A stretch of 64,000 bases of DNA from Bretschneidera sinensis (GCA_023935145.1 CM043699.1:124323036-124387035); one strand, 5' to 3'. Counted from the stretch's first letter, positions 22,468-34,847 are shown. The notes: generated by a model not told the origin, from the sequence alone. Program-made: numbers and translations.

Positions 22468-24215
22468 ATGCTTAGACCGAGAGATTTGCAAGGTAGATTC
22501 ATTAGAGGACCCGAACTAGAATTACCCTCTCCTTCCGCATCCGTTAGTGAAACCTCATTTAGATCAAACCATAGTGCGCCCCCACATGAGAATTTAGAGG
22601 ATTTTGTTAACATGGCCGATAACCCTAATGAGAATGTTGCTAGGACACTTCAGGATTACCTACACCTTACACGCACAGCCACACCATCATGCATCATGTT
22701 TCCAGCAAATACTCGCCAACTAGAGTTTAAAACAGGGATATACAGTTACTCCCTACATTTCATGGCTTGGATAGTGAAAACCCATATGTGCACATTAGAG
22801 AGTTTGAGGAAGTAATCGCGACTTTTCATAGTCAAGATGAAATCGATGACATTGTGAGGCTTAAGTTCTTTCCTTTAGTTTTGAAGGATAGAGCTAAGAG
22901 TTGGCTATACTCACTAAGACCACGATTTATTAGGTCGTGGACTGAGATGACTCAGATTTTTTTTAATAAATACTTCCCCCAACGTAAGACCAATGCTTTA
23001 AAAAGGCAAATCTCCACCTTTGCACAAAAAGATAGTGAGACTTTATATCAGTCTTGGGAGAGATTTAAGGAGTTGTTGAGTATGTGCCCTCACCATAGGT
23101 ATGAGAGTTGGTGCTTGATAAGCTTTTTTTATGAGGGACTTACATATAGAGAGCGCCAATTTGTAGAGATGATGTTTAATGGTGAGTTCTTGGAGAAAGA
23201 TCCTGATGAGGCCATAGAGTACCTCAATGAGCTTGCTGAAAAAGCTCACACTTGGACTGGACCTAGTGCTACTGAAAACACAAATAGGTCACGATCTATA
23301 GGGCACCCAAGTGGTGGTAGAATTTACCATTTTAGGGAAGAGGATAACCTTAAGGCCAAGGTCGAGAAGCTCACTAGGGAACTAGAGGTATTAAAGACTA
23401 AAAGCTCAAAGCCAACACACGTAGCTAATCATGCAAAATCTTTTGAACCATGTTTTGTGTGTGGCGGGGTAGATCATATCGCCCAAGAGTGCCCCACATT
23501 TGCTGAGATGAGAGGGATGTATAAGGAATAATGTAATGCCTTAGGCATGTACAAGAAGCTTTTGGCACTCTTCTCTGATGCTTATAATCCGGGATGGCAA
23601 AATCACCCCAATTTCAGCTGGAAGTCCGAAAACCAGCAGCTTGCACAACCCCCTGCACCATATCTTGAACCATATCATGCACCTGTATCTTCTATGAGTT
23701 CTTTAGAAGACACTTTACATACTTTTATTGAGGCACAGGGTAAGAATAATCAAAAACTTGAATCTTTAATTACGCAGACTGTTGAAGAAAATAAAGAGAT
23801 AAAGAGCCAAGTGTCCAAGTTGATGAGCTACTTGAGTGTGACTGAGCCAGGTAAGTTCCCTTCTCAAGCTCAGTCCACACCCCATGGTTAACACCTAGTA
23901 CAGCAGAATATAAAGGAGGTGAATGCCATTGAGACACTAAGTGGTAAGTTATTACACATCCCAACAACGAAAAAATCAGAGGATGTGGACGAAACCCACC
24001 AAGTATACATGATTGACTCATTCATGGAAAAGGTCCAGCACCTTAATCCATTAGAGTCCACCCTCACCCATGGCTTCACAAGAGCATATATCAAGCCAAA
24101 ATTTACGGATGTTACTGATGACATCCTTGAGGCCTCTCCAAAGCATACAAACACCGAATTTGGCAATGAAGCAGTGGCTGGTGCATTCAACCTATGTTTG
24201 TTTAGGAGGGAATAA
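22468..24215 (+). pseudogene. D1 gag with family-specific C-terminal tail
   Basis: Starts at ATG 22468 (MLRPRDLQGRFIRGP), as in D2. A one-base deletion near 22740 shifts the frame. The gag domain follows (LPTFHGLDSENPYVHI-like start, LKFFPLVLKDRAKSWLYSLR, FFNKYFPQ), then a CCHC knuckle CFVCGGVDHIAQEC at about 23449-23490 and a proline-rich and coiled-coil-prone region (about 23600-23830). In-frame TAA at 23529-23531 and 23889-23891 replace Gln codons seen in D2. After KSEDV, which in E leads to protease, the frame jumps to the segment that follows protease (HQVYMIDSF) and ends in a tail of about 50 residues (LTHGFTRAYI ... LCLFRRE) shared with D2. Without the frameshift and two stops it would be about 580 residues. 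Confidence 0.9.
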
Positions 24216-25878
24216 AGCGTCTGGCCGAAGACATAAAATTTAGCGCTAATGGGAGGCACTCCACAGCTTATCCTTTTTACTTTTATTGTTTTCATATTTC
24301 TTTTTCTTGTTTATTGTTCGTATTTTTTTCTTCTGTTTTCCAGTATTAACTTAGTATTTCTTTTTCAGGGACAAATATACGAAGCAGTTCAAATGGTGGA
24401 GCACAATTTTCAGCTTCTGTGCACCTTTGGCTACAAAGGGAGTTTCCTTTACTCTTTCTTTTACATTGAGGTCAATGTAATTTTTAAGTTGGGGGTGGAG
24501 TAAACACATCTCTTTGTTTCCATATTCTTTATTTCCATACATTTTTTTTTTCATTGAACTGCTTGGTGTCGTTCTCCCTTTTTTGTTTGTTTTTAGCATG
24601 CTTTGTGTTAACCTCAGATGTAATTCACATGTCAATGACATAAGCTTAATTGAGATATCATATAACATTTAGAAGAAGTTAAATTTTGTTTCGGTTTGAG
24701 AATAATTTAAGTGTTAATCTTGATTTGGTTTGAGACTCTAGTTTGTGGTAAGATTGTATGATTAGTCTAAACATTTAGATAAGTTTTATGTGTGATTTCT
24801 TTGTGAATACTTTTGCGGTCTCGACAAGCTCTAAAACTTACTTCATAACCACTTGAGGTGAAATCCTAGAATGCACATTACTTAGGATATGATATAGGCC
24901 ATTTTTGGACCGTTTGAGCATTTCGAACTTACCATTGCTATATTTATCACTAGTCACCTATTTGAGCCTTTTTCTTGAAAAAGAATTTGAGCCTTGTTTC
25001 TTTCAATAGCCTTTTACTCACCTTTATAAGCCTAAAATATTTTATCTTTACCTTCCTTTTAAAAGAACTTAGTCATACACATTTGTTGAGAAGCACTCAA
25101 GAGGAGTAAGGATGGAAATATGAGAAAATATCACTACCATAACCCAAGTACATTAAATGAGATAAGTTGGGGGTTATGAAAAAGAAAAAGAAAAATGAAA
25201 AAAGGAGGTGAATTATCTTATGCCAAAAAAAAATAAAAAAAGGAGAAGTGAATTATGGCAAAGAAAGAAGAAAAGAAAGGAAAAGTGGTGATTTGAGAAA
25301 AATACTCGAACAATAGTTGAAAAAGTTGGGTGATGAAGTAAGGTTATCTAGTGCTTAAAAGTGGTTGTGTTTAAAGCTAAGAGATTGAGTTCTTTTACTT
25401 GTAAATCCTTCCCATTCTTTCTTAACCTTTACCTTAGCCTAACGTTACAAGCTTATTAAAGACCTATTGATCCAATGTAGTGTGATTTTTCTACAATAGT
25501 GGAGAGTGATTTGAAAAGTGAGCCTATGGAGCTTGTTTTTGTGATTGATGTCACACAATTTAATATATTTTAGAGGCCGAGACATGTATTCATGAATGTT
25601 GTGTATAAAATCATCCGGGTGTTCGGATTAATGATTTGTGATAAGATGGATGTTAAGAGTCGATAATAATTTTAAGATTGATATTTAGATTACTTTTGGA
25701 CTTGGGTGAAATTTAATGATTCTATGTGCCGTGTGTTATGCGTGATTTTTGAGACAAAAGTGAAATACTCTTGGTTTAACACTAACATTGCTTTACTTTG
25801 TTTTGATTCCCACCGTAGAATTCATCTCTTGTTTTCACTTGAATTGCTAGGGACAAACAATAAGCTAGTTGGGGGTTA
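24216..25878 (+). other. D1 3' noncoding region and polypurine tract
   Basis: No gene. Contains the AGCGCT motif (24219-24262), a polypyrimidine-CAG before GGACAAATATACG (about 24355-24380), CCTTTG-GCTA-CAAAGG (24425-24440), the ACATTG-AGGT-CAATGT hairpin (24463-24478), G-runs at about 24485-24497 and 25167-25177, blocks shared with D2 and C (24825-24922, about 25439-25535), and the terminal tract AGTTGGGGGTTA just before the LTR at 25879. Confidence 0.75.
24219..24262 (+). promoter_or_regulatory. AGCGCT motif after the last ORF, D1 copy
   Basis: Four bases after the gag stop: GTCT-GGCCGA-AGAC stem, AGCGCT palindrome, then TGGGAGGCACTCCA. Homologous to the motif in B1, B2, D2 and F. Confidence 0.6.
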
Positions 25879-27278
25879 TGATGAGAGTCATAAAATGCAT
25901 CTTTACAGTACTTAATTGTTAGCATTTTAGGGTTGATCTAGGTTTGAATTGCACTTTTATACCTTAACAACTCTAAAGTGTCATTCTTGGATCATTGATC
26001 TATTTTGATGCATTTTCAAGTACCTTAAGTTCAAAAGACATGGAAAAGCTATCATTACTTGAAGCACAATGACTTGATGAACACCGGAGTAAAGGTTCAC
26101 AAGCACTTGGAAAGGAGTTTCACTAAATTACTAGAATTGCCCGCACTGATCAATCGTCTTTGCAAATTAAACTGTATTTATACAAGAAGAACCAGGAGAT
26201 GAGCCATATATGGTTAAAGAGATCCGAAAGTCTATTTTCTGGAGAATTTTACGGCTCATAAAAATGATTTTTCTAGAGAAAGTTATGGCAGTTTTAGTAG
26301 ACAAAGGTCATGCCTCCAGAACTGCACCAGCCAGCACTGCGGTGCTCCTCAGCCAGCACCGTGGTGCCCAGAAGCACACCCAACCAAGCTGAAGCCAGCA
26401 GCATAGCGCCCATAAATGAGCACTGCAGCACGCACACGATGTTATATCTTCGAATTAGAACTTAATTAGGGTTTTAAACAATAGATTAAACCCGAAAACA
26501 CCCTTGGACCTTTGTACTATAAATAGATCACTTAGGGTTTAAGAGAAACATCTTCTGAGAGGCTGGAGGCCAGGGAAAACATCATGAAGGCTGCCACACT
26601 CTCCCCCATGGCCAACTAATCTCCAAGAAAAGGCGAAGGGATGAATCCCTAGGTGTAGTTGTTCTTATTTTCTAGTCTTGATTCATTGTAGTTTGGATTT
26701 ATTATTATTTAACATTGTTATGATTTAATTTTTAATCTAATTAGAAGATTTCCCCTTAATATGGTGATTGCATCTGTCTCCCCCATATAAGTTTAGTCAT
26801 GATCTTCTTATGTGATGTTGTTGAGGTGTGATTGAGTTCGGTAGATTTTTCTTATAGATTTGTCAATTACTGTGGTATTGTCATTATGATATATTCTCGT
26901 TTCTTGATAATCTATAAGTTAGGTCATGTGTGCTTGAAAGTAAAGAGTGTTTCATAACAATTACATTAGGGTTTATATATGTGCTTTAATTGAATATTTG
27001 CCGATTGCTTGTTTGGGATATGAAACTTGCAATCGAGATAAAAACAACTGAATCAAGAATTGAATAAGGCAACGAACCTAGGGAGGATTCCCGGACCCTT
27101 GTTGTTCTCTATTATATTTACACAATTATTTCACACTACTTCAAACTCAGATTTTCTCGTTTAACTTTTATTGTTCGTTTTAAGGTTTGCACTTTCTCTT
27201 GTAGTTAGTTTGTCTCCCTGTGGAATCGACACCCCAAAGCCGTGCTACAACTACCGCATTACACTTTGGGTGTAATCA
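25879..27278 (+). repeat. D1 3' LTR
   Basis: Same length as the 5' LTR. Ends GTGTAATCA. GCACTGCGGTGC (26334-26345) and GCACCGTGGTGC (26356-26367) are one transition each from the perfect palindrome GCACCGCGGTGC, both at CpG sites. Confidence 0.92.
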
Positions 27279-27283
27279 GGTAT

Positions 27284-28165
27284 AAATATATTACCTTTTA
27301 TGGAGATGGTTTATCATTCTAATAGATTCATAGAAAAATTCATGGGATTAAGTTTATTGCTATAGGAAAATTTTACTACATATCTATTTCGGTAGACTTA
27401 CAGTAGAATCCAAGCCAACTATATGAATTATTAGAATGATTTTAATTCTACTGTTGTGGCCTTAAAATATTTGATCTTGATTATTCTAGAGATTGCAAAT
27501 TCAAAATCTAAAGAGTTAGTTAGGGTTTATGAAACCCTAGGTCAAGAATATTAAAGAAAGAGTTCTTCAATAGTTTATTGTCATATGATGATAATAAAGA
27601 AGTTATAGATTATTTTTTGAGAAAATTAAATAAATGGAGATTGATTATAAACAATTTGGTTGATGAAAATATGATTTTGGATCAAATAAAATTGTTTAGG
27701 GAAGAAAATTCGCGTTGAAAACGTAAAAAATCATATACATTGAAGATCAATTATAATTGAAGATGCTAAATTATAGCGTTATATAACTAGTTTACACTTA
27801 TAATGAATAGTGGGTTTAATGTAACTAAAATGGATATGATTTGGTGCGCTACATATAAGGTCAAGTCATATACATTGAAGATGCTAAATTATAATTTTAA
27901 ATTGCATGAGATGCAAATGATAAAAGTTATCTACTTATCAAGTACATTATAGTTTGTTGCACTACACGTAAGGTTATAATGGACATGTGATAGGATTTTA
28001 ATCCCCAATAAGAAACCTTCCAAAGTGGTTTTCTGCTTTCCATATTGAGGGTTGTAAGAATCGAAAAAATAGTGGTAGGTACCATTTAGATTAAAGAAAA
28101 AATCTTTACGGTTGTTAATAAAATGAATAGACTATAATCGAAATGTTGTTATGTTGTAAATCACA
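27284..28165 (+). repeat. copia LTR remainder and leader
   Basis: AT-rich stretch that should hold the end of the copia 5' LTR, its primer site and the leader to gag. I could not locate a TGGTATCAGAGC-type primer site, and the LTR end is not clear. Two imperfect repeats of TCATATACATTGAAGAT (about 27731 and 27866) and of a GCGCTACATATAAGG-like word are present. No gene. Confidence 0.4.
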
Positions 28166-28843
28166 ATGGCTAATCTCAACCCATTATCTAGAATCCTTGA
28201 TACAAACAGGCTGACTAGGCCCAATTTTTTTTATTGGGTAAGGAACTTGAGAATTGTTCTCAATTCTGAAAATATAGCTTATGTTCTTGATCAATCACTC
28301 CCAAATGTTCTTGCTGAGAATGCTATGGAAGAAGAGGTCGCTACTTATGAGAAGTGGCAAGAGGAAGACATGAAGGCAAGGTGCTACATTCTAACATCTA
28401 TTTCCAATGATCTTCAGAAATAACATGATAAAATGGAAAGCTCATTTTCGATCTTGCTTTATCTATAAGAGTTGTATTGTGAACATAGTTGTAATGTAAG
28501 TTTCTAGGTAGCTAAGGACCTCTTTAGGGTTAGGATGCTCGAAGGATCATCAGTCTATGATCATGAATTGAAGATGATTAACTATATCAAGCAGTTGGAT
28601 AGGCTTAATTTTCATATGGATGCAGAGTTAAGTAATGACTTGATTCTGCAGTCCCTTCCAAACTCATATTCTTAGTTTGTTATAAACTACAACATGAAAA
28701 AGATAGAAGCTATGTTTCCAAAGCTTGTAAACGTGTTGAAAATTGTTGAGAGCATGATCAAGAAAAGCAAAGCACCTATTATACTTATTGATAGAGTTTC
28801 TTCCTTAAAAAGAAAGTCTTGAAGAAGAAAAAAAAACCATTTA
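28166..28843 (+). pseudogene. copia gag (Bianca-like), truncated by element C
   Basis: Starts at ATG 28166. LTRPNFFYWVRNLRIVLNSE, YEKWQEEDMKARCYILTSIS and, after stops, DHELKMINYIKQLDRLNF and DLILQSLPNSYS are the conserved blocks of the copia gag family that includes Bianca. The first 85 codons are open, then TAA at 28421-28423 and several further stops. A Lys-rich segment lies at the right end, where a zinc knuckle would normally follow; element C begins there (28844). The rest of this copia element is absent from the window, probably deleted (see junction at 50452). Confidence 0.8.
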
Positions 28844-29368
28844 TGTTATTATACTGCTTTTAGGCACCTTTTTGGTGTTGATCTTAAGCATTAGAATTGT
28901 GTTGCATGTATTTTTAGCAATTTGAGTTTAGTTTATCTTATTCTACTAATAAGTTGTTTTAGTTGAATGATCAATGCTAAGTCATGGAAATCTATTGTGT
29001 AGACACTTGCTGGAACACTGAAGAGCACTGGAAGGCCAAAATGCGCAAAGGAGACAGAAACTCAAGGCTGCAGTGCCAGGATGTTGGCGCTGCAGTGCTG
29101 GAAGCTGACAAAAAGAGAGGATTTGGACAGAAAGTTGAAGCTGCAGCGCCAGGATGTTGAAGCTGCAGCGCCAGAATAGGGTTAGAAATTATGTCTCGGC
29201 GCTGCAGCGTTGGGATGTTGAAGCTGCAGTGCCAGCCTGTTGATTTTGAAAGCTATAAATACAAACCCTAGCTGAACAAGAAGGGGGAGCGCGACTGTAG
29301 AGGAAGAAAACAGAATTTGGAGGAGAGGAGACGCAAAAGGAGAATTGGAAACACTTCGGGAGGCTACT
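28844..29368 (+). repeat. C 5' LTR, piece 1
   Basis: Starts TGTTATTATACTGC. TATA-like TATAAATA at about 29254-29261. Contains repeated GCTGCAG(C/T)GCC words (about 29070-29235). Ends GGAGGCTACT, where B2 is inserted; the intact 3' LTR continues with CATCAAG. Confidence 0.88.
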
Positions 29369-30639
29369 TGATGAGTCTTAAATATTGCATATTTTAGACC
29401 CTTAACTTATATTTGTTATGCTCTTAGTTAGTAGTATTTTACTTTATTTTACGTCTTTCTTGTGTTTTGTGTATTTTTACAGGTTTGTGGAGAAAATGAA
29501 GCATTTCAGGAGATTTGAAGCTTCTGGAGACATTGCGCTAGATCGCACGAGATATGCGATCGAGTGCACCTGCGCTCGAGCGCACCCGCCTATGAACGAG
29601 CGCAAGGTCAACATCCCACATCAAAATAGTTGCTGTTCAGTGCGTCTACGATTGATCGTAACAGACATGCGATCGAGCGCACATGCGATCGTGCGCACGT
29701 GACATGCGATCGAGCGCACATGCGATCGATCGCACCATTCTGTGATCGAGCGCACTCTGGCCTGTATCCCACATCGAATTTGAAACTTGCAGTGCTCCGT
29801 GACTTCCCCTATATAAACACCATTTGGCTTCATAATTCAGTGTACAATTCCTAAGCCACTTTGGTGTTTACCGGTGGACGTCTGTCAGCATTCTGATGGA
29901 TCCCGAAGGCATTGCTACCACGAGGGGAAGTGCCGCCCGTCAGCGAGTGGAATTTCTCCCATGTAAAGTTGTTTTTTTTTATTTATTTCTTTATATTCAG
30001 TTGTTTTAGTTTAAATGTTTAGCACCTTTTATTATAGTTTTATAGTTATGAGTGGCTAGACTCTTTAGCTAAGGTTGAAGATGAAGCCCCGCCGTTATTT
30101 GGCGTAGTAGTTCAGATTTGCTTGTACAAATCTGACAATTTTTAGTATAAATGTTCTGTCAATTATTTGAGATAATCTTATAATTGATTGAGTTTAAATT
30201 GTTTGTTGGATATTCCTTGTGTTTCATCTGATGGATACATTGAATGCTTTTCGATTAAATTGGATTTCCTTTGTGATTTGTTAAGAGCGGATACATTGGA
30301 CGCTTTTGGTTTAATTGGGATATTCTTTGTTTTTTGTCTTATAGTTGGATTCATGGAATCTTTTGATAGGCTATATTTTTAGAACATATATGCTTAACTT
30401 TGGTGGGGTGGATTCAGAAACCTTAATGCTTTTTATTATTAGTTTTTAAATCAACTTAGTTAAGTTTTAATTTATTTTGCAAATATCATTCTGAAATTTG
30501 GAACTAGGTTAAGATAGAGTTAGTTTAGATTAAAAAATATACATTCACAACGCAATTCCCTATGGATTCGACCTCGCACTTGCACAACGCTATACTGCAA
30601 ACGACTCGTGCGCTTGCGAGTAAATTAAAACTCACAACA
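29369..30639 (+). repeat. B2 5' LTR
   Basis: Starts TGATGAGTC and ends CACAACA. TATA box TATATAAA at 29810-29817. The outer thirds match the B1 LTR, but between the polypyrimidine-CAG (about 29480) and ATCCCACATC (about 29766) the sequence is a different module that starts TTTGTGGAGAAAATGAAGCA as in solo LTR A and carries the GCGATCGAGCGCAC array. Confidence 0.92.
29535..29755 (+). repeat. CpG-rich palindrome array in B2 5' LTR
   Basis: About eight copies of a 14-base word of the type GCG(A/C)TCGA(G/T)CGCAC, including perfect 12-bp palindromes GCGCTCGAGCGC (29572-29583) and GCGATCGATCGC. They lie upstream of the TATA box in AT-rich surroundings. The B2 3' LTR has a shorter version (33770-33955). 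Confidence 0.85.
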
Positions 30640-30645
30640 AGTTTT

Positions 30646-30663
30646 TGGCGCCATTGCCGGGGA
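30646..30663 (+). other. B2 primer binding site
   Basis: TGGCGCCATTGCCGGGGA, one G-to-A change from the tRNA-Asp match in B1. Confidence 0.88.
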
Positions 30664-30756
30664 TTTGTTTGGTTTGTGAAAATTTTTGGTCTGAACTGAT
30701 TTTATTTTTCTACTAGTTAGTTATAAAAAAAAAAATTAATTTAATTTTTTAAAAAA

Positions 30757-31781
30757 ATGTGGATGAATCCAGCGCCGGTTTTACAGTCTTTAGAGGATGC
30801 CCTCAAGGATTTCATTAAAATGACCGGCCCGTCCCTCAATGCTGCCAACACTTTCAATGTTGAAAGTTGTTCCATCTGTGCTAGTCCCATGCATCTAGCA
30901 CAGAATTGCCCATCAATGCCGGCTTGTGCCAAGTATCCTATGGAACAAATGAATGCTTTCAATGACTGTTGTTGGCAATCAAATGGATCTTGCTCCGAAA
31001 CATACAATCCAGGGTGGTGGGACCACTCTAATTTTTCATGGGAACAGAACCAACCAATGAATCAGGGAGGAGCCCCTTACCATGCTCACAATCAATACAC
31101 TCCCAAATTTCCTCCACCAATTCCAAATTATGGTCACTCAGCTTATCCAGCACCATCACCCGCTTACCAAGCTCCCATTCAAGCGCCAGCGTCGGTTTCA
31201 CAGTCATTGGAGGACGCTCTCAATGATTTCATGAAAACGACTAGCCAATCTATGAGTGAAATGATGAGTGCAACAATAGAAAACACCCAAGTGATTGCCA
31301 CACTAGAGAGTCAAATTGATCAAATCGCAAGTTACGTGGGTGAAGGAGAGGAATGAGAGTTCCCCAGTCAATCTGAGCCTAACCTAAAGGAATAGTTTAC
31401 AGTGGGAAATTCTTCAACTCCAATGCATTGGCATGAACAAGTGCAATCAACTGTCCCATACTTGTTTGGGAGACAAGTGGATAATCAAGTGGAAGAGAAC
31501 CCTACTATGCACCAAGGGCAAGACAGTGGCAACAATGAGAAGAGAGATGCTGAGCCATCTACAGCCACTCGTATTATTAACAATCTCTCCATGTCATTTT
31601 TACCTAAAGTGCCTTACCTTGAGAGACTACAAGCGCCCAAGAAAGAAGGGAAGTCTGAGGACATTATGGAGGCATGCTTTGCTCAGTTTGAAGAGGATTT
31701 GGATTTAGATAAGTTACTTGAGCAAGCAAATACTATCGTGGAGTCTGCTCCTCTAAAGATCAGTGAGACGGAGGAAACCAT
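30757..31781 (+). pseudogene. B2 gag fragment, N-terminus deleted and rearranged
   Basis: The capsid part is missing. A short segment QSLEDALKDFIK near 30787 repeats a segment that recurs at about 31203 (QSLEDALNDFMK), so the N-terminus was replaced by a duplicated piece. Then come a zinc knuckle (CSICASPMHLAQNC, about 30863-30905), a Pro/Tyr-rich region (31050-31200), and the pre-protease stretch VPYLERLQAPKKEGK. Directly after KKEGKSED the frame jumps to EACFAQFEEDLDLDKLLEQ, which in B1 lies beyond protease: the whole protease is deleted in frame. Stops lie at about 31354-31356 and 31393-31395. Confidence 0.85.
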
Positions 31782-32309
31782 AACACCTGACTGGATAATC
31801 TTGAGTATAAGTTCCCAGGTCCAGTAGATTCTTTGCCTATAATTATAGCTTTAGATTTGAGTGATGCTCCAAAGGAGAAATTATTGGACGTCTTAAGAGA
31901 GCATCAGGAAGCTATAGGCTGGACTATTAAGGATGTCAAAGGAATCAACCCCTCGTTGGTGATACACACGATACAGTTGGAGGAGAATGCCAAGCCATCG
32001 AGGGAGCCACAAAGAAGGCTCAACCCTGCTTTGTAAGAGGTTGTGAGGGCGGAAGATATTAAGCTGTTAGAGGCAGGGATCATTTATTCCATCTCTGATA
32101 GCAAGTGGGTGAGCCAGATTCCAGTCATGCTCGAACATACTGAATTTACTGTAGTAAATAAAGACGACGAGTTGGTCCCAACTCGAGTGCAGTCAAGATG
32201 GAGAAAGTGTCTAGACTACCGTAAATTGAATGCTGCCACTAGGCCTGATCATTTTCCATTCCCATTTATTAATCAGATAGTGGAGCACTTAGTTGGGCAT
32301 GTTTACTAA
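31782..32309 (+). pseudogene. B2 truncated reverse transcriptase start
   Basis: A frameshift near 31790 puts this in a new frame. Recognisable: GWTIKDVKGINPS, EPQRRLNPAL, TAA at about 32034-32036, SKWVSQIPVM, RKCLDYRKLNAATRPDHFPF, then FINQIVEHLVGHVY and stop. The end corresponds residue for residue to the B1 end (10114). No catalytic Asp is present. Confidence 0.87.
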
Positions 32310-32928
32310 TGTTGGGTCTGGTTGAAGACGTTAAACTTAGCGCTCATGGGAGGCACCCCACAGCTTATCTTTTCTTTTGTTTATTTATTATTTCGCATTT
32401 TTATGATTAATGTTTGTTTCCGTTATTTTTTGTTTTCCAATTTTTATTTTTCAGGGACAAAGCGTACTTCAGTTCAAGTTTGGGGGTATGCTATGAGCCA
32501 TACCAGTCCAGTTCTCCATATCTCAGGTCAGCTCTTTCCATATTAGTCACACATTGGGGTCAATGTGTAATTTAAGTTTGGGGGTATGGGAGACACATCA
32601 CACACTTTGTCCTAATTTGTTGTCTTTTCATCGTAGAAATAAATGCATGCTCATGTTATCGTGAAATTTTGGTTGATCTAAACATTTTCTGTGATGTGAT
32701 GTCATTGGTGAGCTTAACATTTTGAACACATGATCTGGTGATAAATTTTTAAAATTTAGTTACTTACTTTAGGCATTTTGAGAATTCACATGTTTGATCT
32801 AATCTAACACGAGCACATTAGCACAAATTATGTGAGGTATGACATGTGATTTTAATGTGTATTTTTCCTTATCTTAACTAAAACTGGATGACTTGTTGGA
32901 TGAACTCTTGGGCATAGGAAAATATTAA

Positions 32929-32971
<43 letters not shown>

Positions 32972-33599
32972 TTTATCAATAAACTTTTCGCTGAGTAACT
33001 GGACCTCTTACCTCAGTAAGCAGTGAGTGTTCACGTCAAAAGGTGGAATTTTGCTTGGTAATACTAAGGTCGGTTTAATTTCGTAGCCTTTTTGACTCGA
33101 GTTAGTAAGTCCTTAGGGGTGTCTTTACACCTAATGCCCTAAAACCACCTGGTTTGGGAGTCATTGACTCAACACTCGCTACATGGGTCAATTAGAAAGC
33201 TTAAGGGAACTAAACGTAACCGTGCCTTATTAAAAAAAAAAAATACTATGCCTTTTTCGTTCATTTTGATGGGAAATTTGGTAAATCTTGAGACATGGGG
33301 ACCTTACACATTGGAGTTATTTGGAAGCTTCATTTTTATATGCTAATTCACTTTACACAGTGTCAGACTTGTGATTCCTTATCCTGCCTTTTGTAAGTAA
33401 TTAGATTTTAACATTTCTATTCATTGCGAAGATGGGTTTACCTTTTTAAGCTTGCTTATGAATGAATATCATGGTGATGTGTGCTCCTTAAATTTTTGGA
33501 TACCATGAGTGATGACTTTATCTTTATATTCTTTGTTTTTCATTGAGTCTTTTATTTTGTTTTGCTAAGGGACTAGCAAAATATAAGTTTAGGGGTATT
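32310..33599 (+). other. B2 3' noncoding region
   Basis: Order as in B1: AGCGCT motif (32316-32360), polypyrimidine-CAG before GGACAAAGCG (about 32435-32462), G-run (about 32478-32488), CACATTG-GGGT-CAATGTG hairpin (32550-32567) with the second G-run (32573-32585), a B2-specific (AAT)n microsatellite (about 32930-32972), the hairpin chain (33093-33184), terminal tract TTTAGGGGTATT before 33600. No gene. Confidence 0.75.
32930..32972 (+). repeat. (AAT)n microsatellite
   Basis: About 13 uninterrupted AAT/TAA units. Absent at the matching place in B1 (about 10755), so it expanded in B2. Confidence 0.9.
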
Positions 33600-34839
33600 T
33601 GATGAGTCTTAAATATTGTATATTTTAGACCCTTAACTTATATTTGTTATGCTCTTAGTTAGTAGTATTTTACTTTATTTTATGTCTTTCTTGTGTTTTG
33701 TGTATTTTTACAGGTTTGTGGAGAAAATGAAGCATTTTAGAAGATTTGAAGCTTCTAGAGACATTACGCTCGATCGCACGAGATATGCGATCGAGCGCAC
33801 CCGCCTATGAACGAGCACAAGGTCAACATCCCACATCGAAATAGTTGCTGTTCAGTGCGTCTGCGATCGATCGTAACAGACATGCGATCGAGCGCACATG
33901 CGATCGTGCGCACGAGACATGCGATCGATCGCACCATTCTGCGATCGAGCACACTCGGGCCAGTATCCCACATCGAATCTAAAACCTGCAGTGCTCCGTG
34001 ACTTCCCCTATATAAACACCATTTGGCTTCATAATTCAGTGTACAATTCCTAAGCCACTTTGGTGTTTACCGGTGGACGTCCGCCAGCATTCTGGTGGAT
34101 CCCGAAGGCATTGCTATCACGAGGGGAAGCGCCGCCCGTCAGCGAGTGGAATTTCTCCCATGTAAAGTTGTTTTTTTTTATTTATTTTTTTTATATTCAG
34201 TTGTTTTAGTTTAAATGTTTAGCACTTTTTATTATAGTTTTATAGTTATGAGTGGCTAGACTCTTCAGCTAAGGTTGAAGATGAAGCCCCGCCGTTGTTT
34301 GGCGTAGTAGTTCAGATTTGCTTGTACAAATCTGACAATTTTTAGTATAAATGTTCTGTCAATTATTTGAGATAATCTTATAATTGATTGAGTTTAAATT
34401 GTCTGTTGGATATTCCTTGTGTTTCATCTGATGGATACATTGAATGCTTTTCGATTAAATTGGATTTCCTTTGTGATTTGTTAAGAGCGGATACATTGGA
34501 CGCTTTTGGTTTAATTGGGATATTCTTTGTTTTTTGTCTTATAGTTGGATTCATGGAATCTTTTGATAGACTATATTTTTAGAACATATATGCTTAACTT
34601 CGGTGGGGTGGATTCGGAAACCTTAGTGCTTTTTATTATTACTTTTTAAATCAACTTAGTTAAGTTTTAATTTATTTTGCAAATATCATTCTGAAATTTG
34701 GAACTAGGTTAAGATAGAGTTAGTTTAGATTAAAAAATATACTTTCACAACGCAATTCCCTGTGGATTCGACCTCGCACTTGCACAACGCTATACTGCAA
34801 ACGACTCGTGCGCTTGCGAGTAAATTAAAACTCACAACA
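33600..34839 (+). repeat. B2 3' LTR
   Basis: TATA box TATATAAA at 34009-34016. Differs from the 5' LTR mainly by a shorter palindrome array. Followed by AGTTTTTG, which normally follows only a 5' LTR. Confidence 0.92.
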
Positions 34840-34847
34840 AGTTTTTG

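Larger units (their letters stand above)
20789..27278 (+). mobile_element. gypsy element D1, non-autonomous gag-only
   Basis: 6490 bp with two LTRs of exactly 1400 bp (20789-22188 and 25879-27278), tRNA-Asp primer site, gag, 3' noncoding region and polypurine tract. Flanks GGCAT (20784-20788) and GGTAT (27279-27283) form a target-site duplication with one mismatch. No protease active site, reverse transcriptase or integrase remains. Gag is close to that of E, so D elements look like deletion derivatives of an E-type parent. Confidence 0.93.
29369..34839 (+). mobile_element. gypsy element B2, non-autonomous, inserted in C 5' LTR
   Basis: LTRs 29369-30639 and 33600-34839, visibly very similar, so a fairly recent insertion. 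Internal region holds the primer site, a gag fragment, no protease, and the same RT start fragment as B1 with the same end. After the right LTR come AGTTTTTG (34840-34847), the spacer and first bases of a primer site, then AT and the resumed C LTR. No clean target-site duplication is visible. Confidence 0.9.

Noticed and set aside
29535..29755. Regularly spaced GCGATCGAGCGCAC words considered as a CRISPR array
   Set aside because: Spacing is irregular, units are palindromic and vary, the setting is an LTR in a plant genome, and no cas gene is present.
32930..32972. (AAT)n run as a functional element
   Set aside because: Simple microsatellite without a matching feature in B1.
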